Positions 36,025 through 46,246 of a stretch of 64,000 nt of DNA are shown here, in pieces (positions within the stretch are counted from its first letter, which is position 1; each line of letters starts with the position of its first letter). The notes under the pieces were generated by a model. It did not search any database, had not been told where the DNA came from, and worked only from the letters and a program-made list of their open reading frames with translations. The stretch is from contig NZ_CP018788.1 of NCBI RefSeq assembly GCF_002139915.1, positions 744,001-808,000 of the forward strand, given 5' to 3'. This DNA is from Campylobacter devanensis. GTDB lineage: Bacteria > Campylobacterota > Campylobacteria > Campylobacterales > Campylobacteraceae. The position numbers and the translations under genes are program-made.

Positions 36025-37262
36025 TGAAACTCTCTCAAAAGCTCACTGCAAAAACTAAATTAAATCAGACTCTACGTAGCTGGTTGCCAATTTTACAGGT
36101 TGCTAGTGATGAGTTAAAGGAGACTTTAGAACCATTTATCGAGAAAAATCCATTTGTACAGCTTGAGCCAAACCCAAAAAGTAGATCGTTAAATTTCTAC
36201 AGCGATATCTATAAAACAAGTATTAGCGATACTATAGAATCTAGTATCATTTATAAAGAGAGCTTGTATGAAAAGCTAAGTTCGCAAATTGATGATAAAT
36301 TATTTCCATCTAAAAAATCCAAAGAGATTGCAAATTTGATTATAGAGTGTATTAATAGTGAAGGTTATTTTGAGTGGGATGATGGAATTTTTATAGGATT
36401 TAGTAAAGATGAAGTTGAGCGAGTTCGTGCTAGATTTGCCTATTTAGAGCCTGTTGGGGTGGGGGCCGTAGATTATAAAGAGAGTTTTATATTTCAACTT
36501 GATGAGCTTTGCGATAATGATGAGATTTATGAGCTTTGTGTTGAAATTATTCAAAATTTTGAAAATATAAGCAAATTTACAAAGCGTAAAAATTATGAAG
36601 CTGCTATGAGCTTACTAAAGAAATTTAAAAATCCTCCAGCAATTGAGTATATGGATAATGAGATGTTGGTAATACCTGATATATTTGTCTATGATAGTGA
36701 TGGCGGGATTGAAGTAGCTATAAATGATGAATTTTATCCAAATATTCATATAGATATTGAAGGTATAGATGAAAAAAGTGAATTCGTCTCAAGTAAAATA
36801 AAAGAGGCAAAAGATCTAATTGATGCTTTAGAGATGCGTAAATCCACACTTCATAAAATTGGCTTAATGATAATAGAGTATCAATACGACTACTTTTTTG
36901 GTGGCGATATAAAGCCGATGAAATTAAAAGATATTGCTGAGGATTTAGGTAGAAATCCATCTACAATTAGCCGTGCGATCCAAAATAAATATCTAAGCTC
37001 AAAGCGTGGAATCGTCCCGCTTAAAAACTTCTTTGCCGCAGCCGCTGCCGAGGAGGTTTCAAATGCTGCTATTAAGGAGTTTTTATTAAATTTAATTAAA
37101 AATGAAAATAGGGCTAAGCCACTTAGTGATGAGGCGATTTTGGCTAAGATTGAAGATGAATTTAATATCAAGCTAGTTAGAAGAACAATAACCAAATATC
37201 GCAAAATGCTAAATATCGCTAGCTCAAGCGAACGCAAAAAATTATACGCAATTCAAGGATAA
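36024..37262 (+). CDS. rpoN: RNA polymerase sigma-54 factor
   Basis: A 412-residue sigma-54, shorter than E. coli RpoN (477) mainly in region II. Region I begins LSQKLTAKTKLNQTLRSWLPILQ (glutamine/leucine-rich activator-interaction part); the core-binding domain follows. The HTH is LKDIAEDLGRNPSTISRAIQNKYL, and the RpoN box VRRTITKYR lies near residue 390. In Campylobacter it drives middle flagellar genes with FlgR; a candidate target promoter lies at 24991-25006 in this window. Confidence 0.96.
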   Translation: MKLSQKLTAKTKLNQTLRSWLPILQVASDELKETLEPFIEKNPFVQLEPNPKSRSLNFYSDIYKTSISDTIESSIIYKESLYEKLSSQIDDKLFPSKKSKEIANLIIECINSEGYFEWDDGIFIGFSKDEVERVRARFAYLEPVGVGAVDYKESFIFQLDELCDNDEIYELCVEIIQNFENISKFTKRKNYEAAMSLLKKFKNPPAIEYMDNEMLVIPDIFVYDSDGGIEVAINDEFYPNIHIDIEGIDEKSEFVSSKIKEAKDLIDALEMRKSTLHKIGLMIIEYQYDYFFGGDIKPMKLKDIAEDLGRNPSTISRAIQNKYLSSKRGIVPLKNFFAAAAAEEVSNAAIKEFLLNLIKNENRAKPLSDEAILAKIEDEFNIKLVRRTITKYRKMLNIASSSERKKLYAIQG

Positions 37263-37312
37263 TTAAAGAGTAATTAAAGGTGAGTTGGATAAAATCAAAA
37301 AAAGGATAAAAT

Positions 37313-38347
37313 ATGCAAATTGATATAAATTTAGATAAAAATAGCTACAAAGTATATATAGATGAGCTTTCTAAGCTTAAATTCAAAGGCAAAGTCGCAA
37401 TCATCACAAATTCCAAAGTTGGTGGATTATACCTAAATGATATCTTATCAATAGTTGAAGCTGATGAAAAGTATGTAATCACCATAGCAGATGGAGAAGA
37501 GTATAAAAATTTAGCTACAATCGAAGATATTTTAGAACAGCTTTTTGTAAGTAGATTGGATCGCTCTAGCACTATAATTGCTCTTGGTGGTGGGGTGATT
37601 AGCGATATGAGCGGATTTACGGCTAGTATTTATGAGCGTGGGATTGACTTTATTGCTATCCCTACTACTCTTTTGGCTCAAGTTGATGCTAGTGTGGGTG
37701 GCAAAACTGGGGTAAATAATAAATTTGGTAAAAATCTAATCGGTAGTTTTTATCAACCTAAGGCAGTCTATTGTGAGAGTAGATTTTTAAAGAGTTTGCC
37801 TAAGCGTGAGTTTGCCGCTGGGATCGCTGAGGCGATTAAGATGGCTATTATGTTTGATAGGGAGTTTTTTGAATTTTTTGAGAGTTGTGATATAAATAAT
37901 CAAGATGATTTAACCAAAATTATCAAACGATGCGTTGAGTTAAAAGCTATGGTAGTTAGCCAAGATGAGCGTGAAAAGGGGCTTAGAGCGGTGTTAAATT
38001 ATGGGCATACCTTTGCTCATGTGATAGAAAACGAGCTAAATTACAAGGGGCTTTTACACGGTGAAGCGGTGGCTATAGGGATGAATATGGCAAATAGATT
38101 AGCGGTAAATTTAGGGCTTTTAAGTGTTAAGGAATTTGATAGGATAGAGAATTTATTAATCAAATTTGATCTACCAACAAAGTATAAAATCAAAGATGAA
38201 AACGCATTTTATAACGCATTTAGTCTAGATAAGAAGAGTGAAAATAGCGTGATTAAATTTATCCTACCTAATGGAATTGGCAAAAATCTTATAAAAAGTG
38301 ATATTTCTAAAGAGCGAGTATTAGAAGTTTTAGGGCTATTTAAATGA
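37313..38347 (+). CDS. aroB: 3-dehydroquinate synthase
   Basis: A 344-residue NAD- and metal-dependent enzyme of the shikimate pathway. [44 protein letters not shown] and the metal-binding [12 protein letters not shown] and [11 protein letters not shown] segments are all present. It overlaps the mscS-type gene by four bases. The run aroB-mscS-mtaB-ftsH-like matches what I recall in C. jejuni. Confidence 0.97.
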   Translation: MQIDINLDKNSYKVYIDELSKLKFKGKVAIITNSKVGGLYLNDILSIVEADEKYVITIADGEEYKNLATIEDILEQLFVSRLDRSSTIIALGGGVISDMSGFTASIYERGIDFIAIPTTLLAQVDASVGGKTGVNNKFGKNLIGSFYQPKAVYCESRFLKSLPKREFAAGIAEAIKMAIMFDREFFEFFESCDINNQDDLTKIIKRCVELKAMVVSQDEREKGLRAVLNYGHTFAHVIENELNYKGLLHGEAVAIGMNMANRLAVNLGLLSVKEFDRIENLLIKFDLPTKYKIKDENAFYNAFSLDKKSENSVIKFILPNGIGKNLIKSDISKERVLEVLGLFK

Positions 38348-39897
38348 GTAAAATTATAAAAATTTTGCTATTTTTGGCTCTCTCTTTAATGGCTGAGGAG
38401 AGTCAAATTTCGATACTAAATGAGAATATAAATAGATTAGACGCAACTTTAAAAGGCAATATCTGGCTGATAAAATATGCCAATTACAACACATATCAAA
38501 ATCTTCTTTTGGAGTTAGAACAGGCTCAAAATCAATTAAAAAATGGTAAATTTGAACAAAATAAAGATGAATTAAATAGCAGAGTTTCAAGCTTAAAAGA
38601 GCAGATTGAGTTATTAAAAGAGTATGAAAAATCTCCATTTCAAAGTATGCTAGCTGTGCCAGATGTAGAAGAGGAGTACAAAATCACAAATCCGATTGCT
38701 ATAATCGGTGGATTTTCATATATTAAGCGTTTAAAAGGACAAAAAAGTGAGTATTATAGTCGCTTAGCTCAGCTTGAAGTAGCTGTAGATATTCTTAGCA
38801 AGAAGCAAAATTTGCTTCAAGAGCTATATGATTTAAATAAAACAGCAGCAAATTACGCAAATTTAGTTGAGATTAATAGAACTTTAAGTGAATTTAATAT
38901 CGCCAAAGAGATTGCCACAACAACATTTGGAGTATATCAGACTAGATTAGATGAGACAATTAGCCGTGCTACTGATAGCCTAACTTCACAGATCAAAGAG
39001 ACATTAACTATATTTTTTACTATTATTATTGTGATTTTGATTGGATTTTTACTTAAATTTACAGCCAAAAAATATGTAATTGATAATCAAAAATTCTACA
39101 CTATAAATAAATTTATAAATGTTATAAACTTTACTATCATAATATTTATTTTGCTCTTTGCATATATAGAAAATGTTAGCTATATGGTTACGATTCTTGG
39201 TTTTGCCTCTGCTGGTTTAGCAATTGCTATGAAAGATATGTTTATGAGTTTACTTGGGTGGAGTGTGATTATATTTGGTGGGACATTTCATGTGGGTGAT
39301 AGAATTCGTGTAAGATATCAAAATGGAGATTATGTAGGTGATATTATAGATATTAGCTTACTTAGAATGACAATTTATGAAGACATTACACTAACGACAT
39401 ATAAAGTAAATCGCAGAAGCGGCAGGATTATATTTATACCAAATAACTATATATTTACAGAGTTAATAGCTAATTATACTCATAGCGGTATGAAAACCGT
39501 ATGGGATGGGATTGATATAATGCTAAGTTATGATAGTAATCACAAAAAAGCGATGCATATAATTAAAAATATTGCAAGAAAGTATTCAAAAGGTTATACT
39601 GATATAGCTAAGCAGCAGATGAATAAATTACGAGATCAGTATAATATCAAAAATACAAATGTTGAACCTAGGATATTTAGTTTTTTTGAGCCTTATGGGA
39701 TTAATATTAGTGTTTGGTATATGAATAACTCATATGGCACACTAGCCCTTAGAAGCACTATTAGCGCCGAGATTATAGAGGCATTAAATGCTGAAAATGA
39801 TATCAAAATCGCTTATCCGACTCAGACGCTATTTATGGGAAGACATACTGGTAAAATCGATCAACAATTAGAATTAGATAAGGAAAATTTAGATTGA
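38344..39897 (+). CDS. MscS-family mechanosensitive channel with periplasmic coiled-coil domain
   Basis: A 517-residue membrane protein. A probable signal sequence ([17 protein letters not shown]) leads into a coiled-coil periplasmic part of about 200 residues. Transmembrane segments follow at about residues 220-310, with the MscS pore helix in [23 protein letters not shown]. The beta domain contains [22 protein letters not shown] and FIPNNYIF. It would open on membrane tension after osmotic downshift. It resembles the larger MscK/YbdG-type members in having an added periplasmic part. Confidence 0.88.
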   Translation: MSKIIKILLFLALSLMAEESQISILNENINRLDATLKGNIWLIKYANYNTYQNLLLELEQAQNQLKNGKFEQNKDELNSRVSSLKEQIELLKEYEKSPFQSMLAVPDVEEEYKITNPIAIIGGFSYIKRLKGQKSEYYSRLAQLEVAVDILSKKQNLLQELYDLNKTAANYANLVEINRTLSEFNIAKEIATTTFGVYQTRLDETISRATDSLTSQIKETLTIFFTIIIVILIGFLLKFTAKKYVIDNQKFYTINKFINVINFTIIIFILLFAYIENVSYMVTILGFASAGLAIAMKDMFMSLLGWSVIIFGGTFHVGDRIRVRYQNGDYVGDIIDISLLRMTIYEDITLTTYKVNRRSGRIIFIPNNYIFTELIANYTHSGMKTVWDGIDIMLSYDSNHKKAMHIIKNIARKYSKGYTDIAKQQMNKLRDQYNIKNTNVEPRIFSFFEPYGINISVWYMNNSYGTLALRSTISAEIIEALNAENDIKIAYPTQTLFMGRHTGKIDQQLELDKENLD

Positions 39898-41138
39898 AAG
39901 TATATTTTAAAACATTTGGATGTAGGACAAATATCTATGATACTGAGCTTTTAAAAAGTTATGTAAAAAATTATGAAATAGTTAATGATGATAATATCGC
40001 TGATATTATAGTGGTAAATTCATGTACTGTTACAAATGGTGCAGATAGCGGAGTAAGAAACTATATAAACAGTATGCGTAATAGCGGCAAAAAAGTAATC
40101 TTAACTGGTTGTGGAGCAGTTAGCAAAGGTGATGAATTATTTAAAAGTTCAGCTATTTTTGGAGTTCTTGGTGCTAGCAATAAGAGTAAAATTGATGAAA
40201 TGTTAGGCAAGAGTGAGCCGTTTTATGAGCTAGGAGATCTAAATTTCATCGATAAAAATATAGTAAGTAACTATGAAAATCACACCAAAGCTTTTATTAA
40301 AATTCAAGAAGGATGCGATTTTGCCTGTAGCTACTGTATTATTCCAAGTGTTAGGGGATTTAGTAGAAGTATAGATGAGGATATAATATTAAAAGAGGCT
40401 AAAATTTTAGCAAGTAATGGCTATAGCGAGATAGTATTAACTGGTACTAATATCGGTAGCTACGGCAAAGGTATTGGAACTAGTCTTGGCAGATTAGTAG
40501 CGCATTTGGGTAAAATTAATGGAATTAAGCGAATTCGTCTTGGAAGTATTGAACCAAGTCAGATTGATGAGAGTTTTAGAGAAATTTTACATGAGCCATG
40601 GTTAGAGAGGCATCTGCATATAGCACTTCAGCATACCAGTCAACAGATGCTTACTATAATGAATAGAAGAAATAGAGCCTTAAGAGATTTAGATCTATTT
40701 TGTGAGCTAAGCTCAATGGGGTTTGCGTTAGGAACTGATTTTATCGTAGGGCATCCAGGTGAAACGCCGCAAATATGGAATGAAGCTATAGAGAATTTTA
40801 ATAAATTTCCATTAACGCATATTCATGCCTTTATCTTTAGCCCACGCAATGGCACCAAATCAGCCACAATGCCTATGGATGTTGATTCTCAAATTGCTAA
40901 AGAGCGGCTAAAAACGCTTCAAAATATCGTAGCACAAAATAATCTAAAATTTAGACAAAACAATGCCGATAGACCGCTAGATGTGTTAGTAGAGAAACAA
41001 TCAAATGGAGATATCTATGAGGGTTGGGATCAATATTATAATAAAATCAAAATTAAAAGTTCTAAAAATATAGCAAAAGAGTGGATACATATAACAGATT
41101 ATGAAATTATGCAGGAATCTAATTATGCTCAAATTTAG
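39894..41138 (+). CDS. mtaB: tRNA t6A37 methylthiotransferase MtaB
   Basis: A 414-residue MiaB-family radical SAM enzyme converting t6A37 to ms2t6A37. The N-terminal UPF0004 cluster cysteines are C10, C44 and C73; the radical SAM cysteines are C141, C145 and C148 (CDFACSYC). A short TRAM-like C-terminus follows. FGCRTNIYDTELL and IPSVRGFSRS are MtaB-like; RimO and MiaB differ here. It starts at TTG (39894) behind AAGGAAA, overlapping the upstream gene by four bases. Confidence 0.9.
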   Translation: MKVYFKTFGCRTNIYDTELLKSYVKNYEIVNDDNIADIIVVNSCTVTNGADSGVRNYINSMRNSGKKVILTGCGAVSKGDELFKSSAIFGVLGASNKSKIDEMLGKSEPFYELGDLNFIDKNIVSNYENHTKAFIKIQEGCDFACSYCIIPSVRGFSRSIDEDIILKEAKILASNGYSEIVLTGTNIGSYGKGIGTSLGRLVAHLGKINGIKRIRLGSIEPSQIDESFREILHEPWLERHLHIALQHTSQQMLTIMNRRNRALRDLDLFCELSSMGFALGTDFIVGHPGETPQIWNEAIENFNKFPLTHIHAFIFSPRNGTKSATMPMDVDSQIAKERLKTLQNIVAQNNLKFRQNNADRPLDVLVEKQSNGDIYEGWDQYYNKIKIKSSKNIAKEWIHITDYEIMQESNYAQI

Positions 41139-42798
41139 CCAAATAAAGCTACCTAAATTTAATAAAAAATCAGCCATAATCGCAGCTAGTATTGTTTTAG
41201 TATTGCTATTTGTAATTGCTATTTTTCGCTCGATGCCTAGTAAAATTACCCTATTAGAGTATGATAATTTTTTGCAAGCTGGAGCTATTCAAAATGCTAT
41301 AATAGATGGCGATAGTGTGATAATTAAAGCATTAAATAGAAGTTATATAATTCCAAAAGAGATGATAAGCTTAAGCGAGTTAGGTCAAAGGGTCGCAGTA
41401 GAGAGTAGTGGTGATGGTGGCTTGATTTGGGTAATTTTGATTTTAATGCTTTTAGCTGTAGTGGCATTTGTGGTTATTAAATTTACACCACTTATTAAGG
41501 TGGCAAAAAAACCACAAGAAAAAAGTGAGTCAGCCAATCTACTTGAGAGTGTATCTAATCAGATAACTCCAGTAGTCTCAGATATCTCATTTAACGATGT
41601 TGCAGGGATTAAAGATGTAAAAAGTGAGCTAATTGAGATAGTAGATTTTTTAAAAAATCCAACTAAATATTCAAATTTAGGCATTAAAATGCCAAAAGGC
41701 GTGCTAATGGTAGGCCCTCCAGGTGTTGGCAAAACACTAATAGCCAAAGCAGTAGCTGGAGAGGCAAATGTGCCATTTTTTTACCAAAGTGGAGCAAATT
41801 TTGTCCAAATTTATGCTGGTATGGGGGCAAAGCGTGTCAGAGAGCTTTTTAGTATGGCTAAAACATATGCACCAAGTATAATCTTTATTGATGAGATTGA
41901 TGCAGTAGGCAAAGCTCGTGGCGGCAATAGAAGCGATGAGAGAGAGGCTACACTAAATCAGCTCTTAACTGAAATGGATGGGTTTTTAAGCAGTAGCGGT
42001 GTAGTTGTAATAGCAGCAACTAATAAGATTGAGATGATGGACGAAGCTTTATTGCGTAGTGGAAGATTTGATAGGCGTATATTTGTAGGAATGCCTGATA
42101 TTAGCGATAGAAATGATATACTTAGTATATATTTGCAAGGCAAAAGACACTCAGTAGATATTGGTTTTGTAGCTAGAAGTACAACTGGATTTAGCGGAGC
42201 AGCACTTGCAACACTAGTAAATGAAGCAGCCATAAATGCATTAAGAAATGGCAGAGAGATTATAAATAATGATGACTTCAAGGCAGTGGAAAATAGGGTA
42301 ATTGATGGTAAAAAACACCTTCATAGTCTAAGTCAAAACGAAAAGCAAATCCAAGCTATTTATCAATCAGCTAAGGCGCTAATGGCTGAGTTTTGCGGTA
42401 TTAATTTTAATCAAATTTCACTTTTAAATGATAAATTTGGTGCTAGCGATACATTTTTAAGCTCAAAAAGTGATCTTTTGGGGCTTATTAAAGTTCATTT
42501 AGCTGGTATTTGTGCGATGAATTTAATCACTGGTGAACTATATACTAATTCTAAAAATGATATAAAAATAGCTAAAAATATCGCTAGGGAACTAGTAATG
42601 GAGTATGGAATGGGGGATAGGATTATGCCTAGTGATGATGAGACTAGAGAGCTTTTAGAACGAATTCGCAGCGAAGTAAATGGACTAATAGATAAGATGA
42701 GATCTGAGATAGATGCCTTGGCTAAATTTTTACTAGAGAATGAATTAGCAAGTAGAGCTGATGTAATAATGATAATACAAAGGATAAATAATGGCTAA
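41125..42798 (+). CDS. FtsH-like membrane AAA+ protein lacking the protease active site
   Basis: A 557-residue protein with the FtsH layout: membrane segment at 17-34, short periplasmic part, second segment at 100-119, then an AAA+ domain with Walker A GPPGVGKT (197-204), pore segment FVQIYAGMG, Walker [10 protein letters not shown] and second region of homology [13 protein letters not shown]. Where FtsH has HEAGH, this protein reads Q414-S-A-K-A418, so both metal-binding histidines and the catalytic glutamate are replaced. It is probably an unfoldase or assembly factor, not a protease. I chose ATG 41125 (AGGAA before it) over 41101. Confidence 0.88.
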   Translation: MLKFSQIKLPKFNKKSAIIAASIVLVLLFVIAIFRSMPSKITLLEYDNFLQAGAIQNAIIDGDSVIIKALNRSYIIPKEMISLSELGQRVAVESSGDGGLIWVILILMLLAVVAFVVIKFTPLIKVAKKPQEKSESANLLESVSNQITPVVSDISFNDVAGIKDVKSELIEIVDFLKNPTKYSNLGIKMPKGVLMVGPPGVGKTLIAKAVAGEANVPFFYQSGANFVQIYAGMGAKRVRELFSMAKTYAPSIIFIDEIDAVGKARGGNRSDEREATLNQLLTEMDGFLSSSGVVVIAATNKIEMMDEALLRSGRFDRRIFVGMPDISDRNDILSIYLQGKRHSVDIGFVARSTTGFSGAALATLVNEAAINALRNGREIINNDDFKAVENRVIDGKKHLHSLSQNEKQIQAIYQSAKALMAEFCGINFNQISLLNDKFGASDTFLSSKSDLLGLIKVHLAGICAMNLITGELYTNSKNDIKIAKNIARELVMEYGMGDRIMPSDDETRELLERIRSEVNGLIDKMRSEIDALAKFLLENELASRADVIMIIQRINNG

Positions 42799-43315
42799 AA
42801 TAGGAGTATTAACACTAAGCGATAGAGCAAGTGCTGGAGTCTATGCAGATGAGAGCGGTGTGGCGATTCAAAATATACTAAAAGAGTGGGTAATAAGCGA
42901 TTTAGAGTTTATTTATAGGGTTATACCTGATGATTATGAGTTAATAGTAAATAGTCTAGAACAAATGTGTGAGCAAGGTTGTGATATAGTATTTACTACT
43001 GGCGGGACAGGGCCAGCACCTAGAGATGTAACACCTGAAGCAACTGAGGCTGTATGTGAGAAAATGCTACCAGGATTTGGTGAATTAATGCGAAGTAGTA
43101 GTTTAAAGTATGTTCCTACAGCTATTTTATCTCGCCAAACAGCCGGCATTAAAGACCAGAGCTTAATAATTAATCTACCAGGTCAGCCAAAAGCGATTAA
43201 AGAGTGTTTGGAACCTATTTTCCCAGCAATTCCATATTGTCTAGACCTAATTGGTGCGGCTTATATTGAGTGCGATGAGAATATTATAAAAGTATTTAGA
43301 CCAAAGAAGAAGTAG
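42791..43315 (+). CDS. mogA: Molybdopterin adenylyltransferase MogA
   Basis: A 174-residue MoaB/MogA-family protein that adenylylates molybdopterin before molybdenum insertion. IGVLTLSDRASAGVYADESG and FTTGGTGPAPRDVTPEATE (substrate-binding loop) are typical, as is LIINLPGQPKAIKECLEPIFPAIPY. Its start overlaps the FtsH-like gene by eight bases. It is the last housekeeping gene before the accessory DUF262 gene. Confidence 0.93.
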   Translation: MAKIGVLTLSDRASAGVYADESGVAIQNILKEWVISDLEFIYRVIPDDYELIVNSLEQMCEQGCDIVFTTGGTGPAPRDVTPEATEAVCEKMLPGFGELMRSSSLKYVPTAILSRQTAGIKDQSLIINLPGQPKAIKECLEPIFPAIPYCLDLIGAAYIECDENIIKVFRPKKK

Positions 43316-43344
43316 ATAATTAAAAATAATAAAAGGAATATTAA

Positions 43345-45093
43345 ATGGCAGAAATGAGAGCGGAAAGAAAGAGTATATTTGAGTATCTATCAAAAAATAA
43401 ATTTTTAATCCCTATGTATCAAAGAAATTATGTCTGGAGCGAAGATGAGTGTGAACAGTTATGGGAAGATGTTTATAATTTCTTTGAAAATAAAGAAGAA
43501 GATGAGGAATATTTTTTAGGTTCTGTGGTGATTTATAAGGAAAATGGCAAACAAAACATTATTGATGGACAACAAAGAACTACAACTTTATGTTTATTTA
43601 TTCGTGCATTATATGAAAAAGCAAGAGGGCAAAATGGTATTGATAAACTAAAAGACAATTTGGCTTCTTGTCTTTGGGATATAAACTCTTTGACTGGAAA
43701 TATTAATTTTGATGAAGCTCATTTTAAAAGCGAGGTGGCTACAGATTTAGACAATCAAAGCTTGGAAAATATTTTTAAAGATAACTTAATTATTGATAAA
43801 GAGAGTAAAAAATTATCTTTATATGAGAAAAATTTTATATTATTTCAAAATAAAATTGATGAATTAGCAAAAGACAAACCTACGGAGTGGTTTAATTTTT
43901 GTTTATGTTTATTGCAAAATTGTGTAATTTTACCAATTGAATGCGATGGTCGTGATAAAGCTTTAAGAATTTTTAATACATTGAATAATAGAGGTGTCTC
44001 TTTAAGCCCAGCTGATATTTTTAAAGGATTGATTTTTACTAATAAAAATGATAAAGATAGGATGGAATTTGCAAAAGAGTGGAAAGCTTTAGAAAATCAA
44101 ATTCAAAACTCAAGCTATCTTAAAAAAGAAGATATTAGTTTCTTATTTACTCAATATGAACACATCATTAGAGCGCAGTATAGTGAGGTTGATACAGTTA
44201 TTCCTGGCGTGCTTGAGTTTTGGACTAAAAAAGATAAAGAAAACTCTAAAAATAAAAAAGCGAATTTTGCTGCAAATGAAGATTTATTAAATAAAGAAGA
44301 AACTTTTGAATTTATTAAACAATTGGGTGAGTTTTGGTGCAATCCTTATAATTATTTAAATCCACAAGCTCAAAAATATTTTGCGATTTTAAATGCCTTT
44401 CAAAATAGATTATGGCAAATGGTTGTAAGTGTGTGTTTTTATGAGTATAAAAAGAATAAAAATAGTGATATTTTTGATATAATCTTGCCGCAACTTGTAG
44501 CGTATAATGCATTGGGGCTTATATATGGAAAAGGTGGAAGTTCTGGATTATTCTGGGGTCTTATGAAAGCAAATGTAAATATTATTAGAGAAAATAAAAG
44601 AACAAATATTTTTGAGCCAAGTATAAATTTACCGGATTTAAAAATACCATCATTAGAAAATTTTATAGACTTCTCAAAAAAAGCTAGACCTCAGCAAATT
44701 CGCTATATTTTAGCTCTTTATGCTATTATGTATAATCAAAATCAAGTAATGGAATGGAACAAAGATAATAAAAATTATAGTTTAGTAAAAGCTGAGATTG
44801 AGCATATTTTTCCTAGAAATTGGCAAAATACAAATTATAATGGCTGGGATGAAAAAGAAGCACAAGAATATTTAGAACAAATTGGTAATAAAATGTTTTT
44901 AGAGAAAAAATTAAATATTCAGGCTGGAAATGGGTATTTTAATAAAAAGAAAGAGATATACAAAGATTCTTATTTTATAGAAGCACGAGATTTATCTGCA
45001 AGTTCACAAAAGGATTGGTTAAAATGCGATATAGAAAAAAGAAATAAGCAAATTTATGATGCATTTAGTAAATTTTTTACCAGTGTATTTTAA
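43345..45093 (+). CDS. DUF262/DUF1524 protein (GmrSD-type, candidate defence nuclease)
   Basis: A 582-residue fusion. The N-terminal DUF262 (GmrS-like) domain has PMYQRNYVW near residue 25, FLGSVVIY, and the nucleotide-site motif DGQQRTTTL at 74-82. The C-terminal DUF1524 (GmrD-like HNH nuclease) domain has E486-H487-IFPRNW and NKMFLEKKLN. GmrSD and its relatives (BrxU, SspE) restrict phage DNA carrying modified bases or act with defence systems; the target here is unknown. No partner gene is visible. It has its own AAAGGAAT ribosome-binding site and lies between mogA and convergent ribB, so it is probably a single-gene insertion. Confidence 0.88.
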   Translation: MAEMRAERKSIFEYLSKNKFLIPMYQRNYVWSEDECEQLWEDVYNFFENKEEDEEYFLGSVVIYKENGKQNIIDGQQRTTTLCLFIRALYEKARGQNGIDKLKDNLASCLWDINSLTGNINFDEAHFKSEVATDLDNQSLENIFKDNLIIDKESKKLSLYEKNFILFQNKIDELAKDKPTEWFNFCLCLLQNCVILPIECDGRDKALRIFNTLNNRGVSLSPADIFKGLIFTNKNDKDRMEFAKEWKALENQIQNSSYLKKEDISFLFTQYEHIIRAQYSEVDTVIPGVLEFWTKKDKENSKNKKANFAANEDLLNKEETFEFIKQLGEFWCNPYNYLNPQAQKYFAILNAFQNRLWQMVVSVCFYEYKKNKNSDIFDIILPQLVAYNALGLIYGKGGSSGLFWGLMKANVNIIRENKRTNIFEPSINLPDLKIPSLENFIDFSKKARPQQIRYILALYAIMYNQNQVMEWNKDNKNYSLVKAEIEHIFPRNWQNTNYNGWDEKEAQEYLEQIGNKMFLEKKLNIQAGNGYFNKKKEIYKDSYFIEARDLSASSQKDWLKCDIEKRNKQIYDAFSKFFTSVF

Positions 45094-45171
45094 GAACTTT
45101 TATCATGAGGATAGATATAAAGCTATTAAGATTTTACCTGGTTTAATTTGATAAAATCTAGCTTAAATTGA

Positions 45172-45204
45172 TTAGAATATTTATAAAACTTATAAATATT
45201 CTAA
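45172..45204. repeat. Perfect 15-base inverted repeat between convergent genes
   Basis: TTAGAATATTTATAA and TTATAAATATTCTAA are exact inverse copies separated by AAC, in the 132-base gap between the DUF262 gene and ribB. The stem is almost pure AT and no T-run follows on either strand, so it is a poor classical terminator; it may be a protein-binding site or a weak bidirectional terminator. Confidence 0.7.
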
Positions 45205-45225
45205 CATTATAACTTTCAATTGATT

Positions 45226-46245
45226 TTATTGTGATTTTTGTCCTAAAATATTTAACCCAAATCCACTAATAGCTACAAACTCTTTAAATTCGCTCGAACT
45301 TAAAATCTCAATATCGCTAGCACCAAAGTATTTTAAAATCTGCGCTCCTATACCATAGTTTTTAATAAGTCCGCTATCATCTTCATTGCCGGCTAAAAAT
45401 ATCAGTATTCCACCTTCACTATCTAGTAGTTCTATGTGAGATAAAAACTCATTAAATTTATATGAATTTAAAAGCTCTATATCATCTTTTATCTTATGAA
45501 ATTTTACATTTGTTTTGGTATTTATATTGCCAAAAGTAAAAGCAAAATGCGTATTACCCAAATGATCTGTTATGCTATATTTGTGTGCTTTTTTACCAGC
45601 TATTTGCGACTCTCCTAGCTCATCAACACTAATTAATTTTTCATGATGGAGGCGATACTCTATAATCTCAGCTATGCTTACCATATTTAGATTAAATTTA
45701 TCGCAGAATTTTTCTAAATCATCGCGTCTAGCCATCGTACCATCATCATTTACTATCTCGCAGATTACAGATACTGGAGCAAGACCAGCCAATCTACATA
45801 GATCTATACTGCCTTCAGTATGTCCAGTTCGCTCTAACACGCCACCACTTTTAGCAATTAGTGGAAATATATGACCTGGACGGACAAAATCATCAGCCTT
45901 TGTAGCACTATCTACTAACATTTTAATTGTCATATCTCTTTCATATGCGCTTACTCCAGTGGTCGCCTTTTTAGCATCAATGCTAATAGTAAATGCTGTC
46001 TCATGAGAGCTAGTATTTGTTCCAACCATAGGATATAGATCAAATTTATCAGCTAACTCTTTACTAAGTGGGGTACATAAAACACCTCTAGCGTGAGTGA
46101 TCATAAAATTGACTTTTTGCACATCGCTAAAGGCTGCAGCAAATACTATATCGCCCTCATTTTCTCTATCTTCATCATCTACCATGACTATCATTTTGCC
46201 ATTTTTTATATCATCTATAGCTTGCAAAACTCTCTCAAAAGCCAT
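45226..46245 (-). CDS. ribB: 3,4-dihydroxy-2-butanone-4-phosphate synthase with degenerate RibA domain (RibBX type)
   Basis: A 339-residue protein. The N-terminal DHBP synthase domain (about 1-200) is intact: MVDDEDRENEGDIVFAA, RPGHIFPLIAKSGGVLERTGHTE and ICEIVNDDGTMARRDDL. The C-terminal 130 residues occupy the place of GTP cyclohydrolase II but lack its zinc cysteines and the conserved RxHSxCxTGD stretch. So only the DHBP reaction of riboflavin synthesis is expected; such RibBX forms are known in proteobacteria. It lies one base after era. No FMN riboswitch was seen upstream. Confidence 0.92.
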   Translation of the reverse strand: MAFERVLQAIDDIKNGKMIVMVDDEDRENEGDIVFAAAFSDVQKVNFMITHARGVLCTPLSKELADKFDLYPMVGTNTSSHETAFTISIDAKKATTGVSAYERDMTIKMLVDSATKADDFVRPGHIFPLIAKSGGVLERTGHTEGSIDLCRLAGLAPVSVICEIVNDDGTMARRDDLEKFCDKFNLNMVSIAEIIEYRLHHEKLISVDELGESQIAGKKAHKYSITDHLGNTHFAFTFGNINTKTNVKFHKIKDDIELLNSYKFNEFLSHIELLDSEGGILIFLAGNEDDSGLIKNYGIGAQILKYFGASDIEILSSSEFKEFVAISGFGLNILGQKSQ

Positions 46246-46246
46246 C

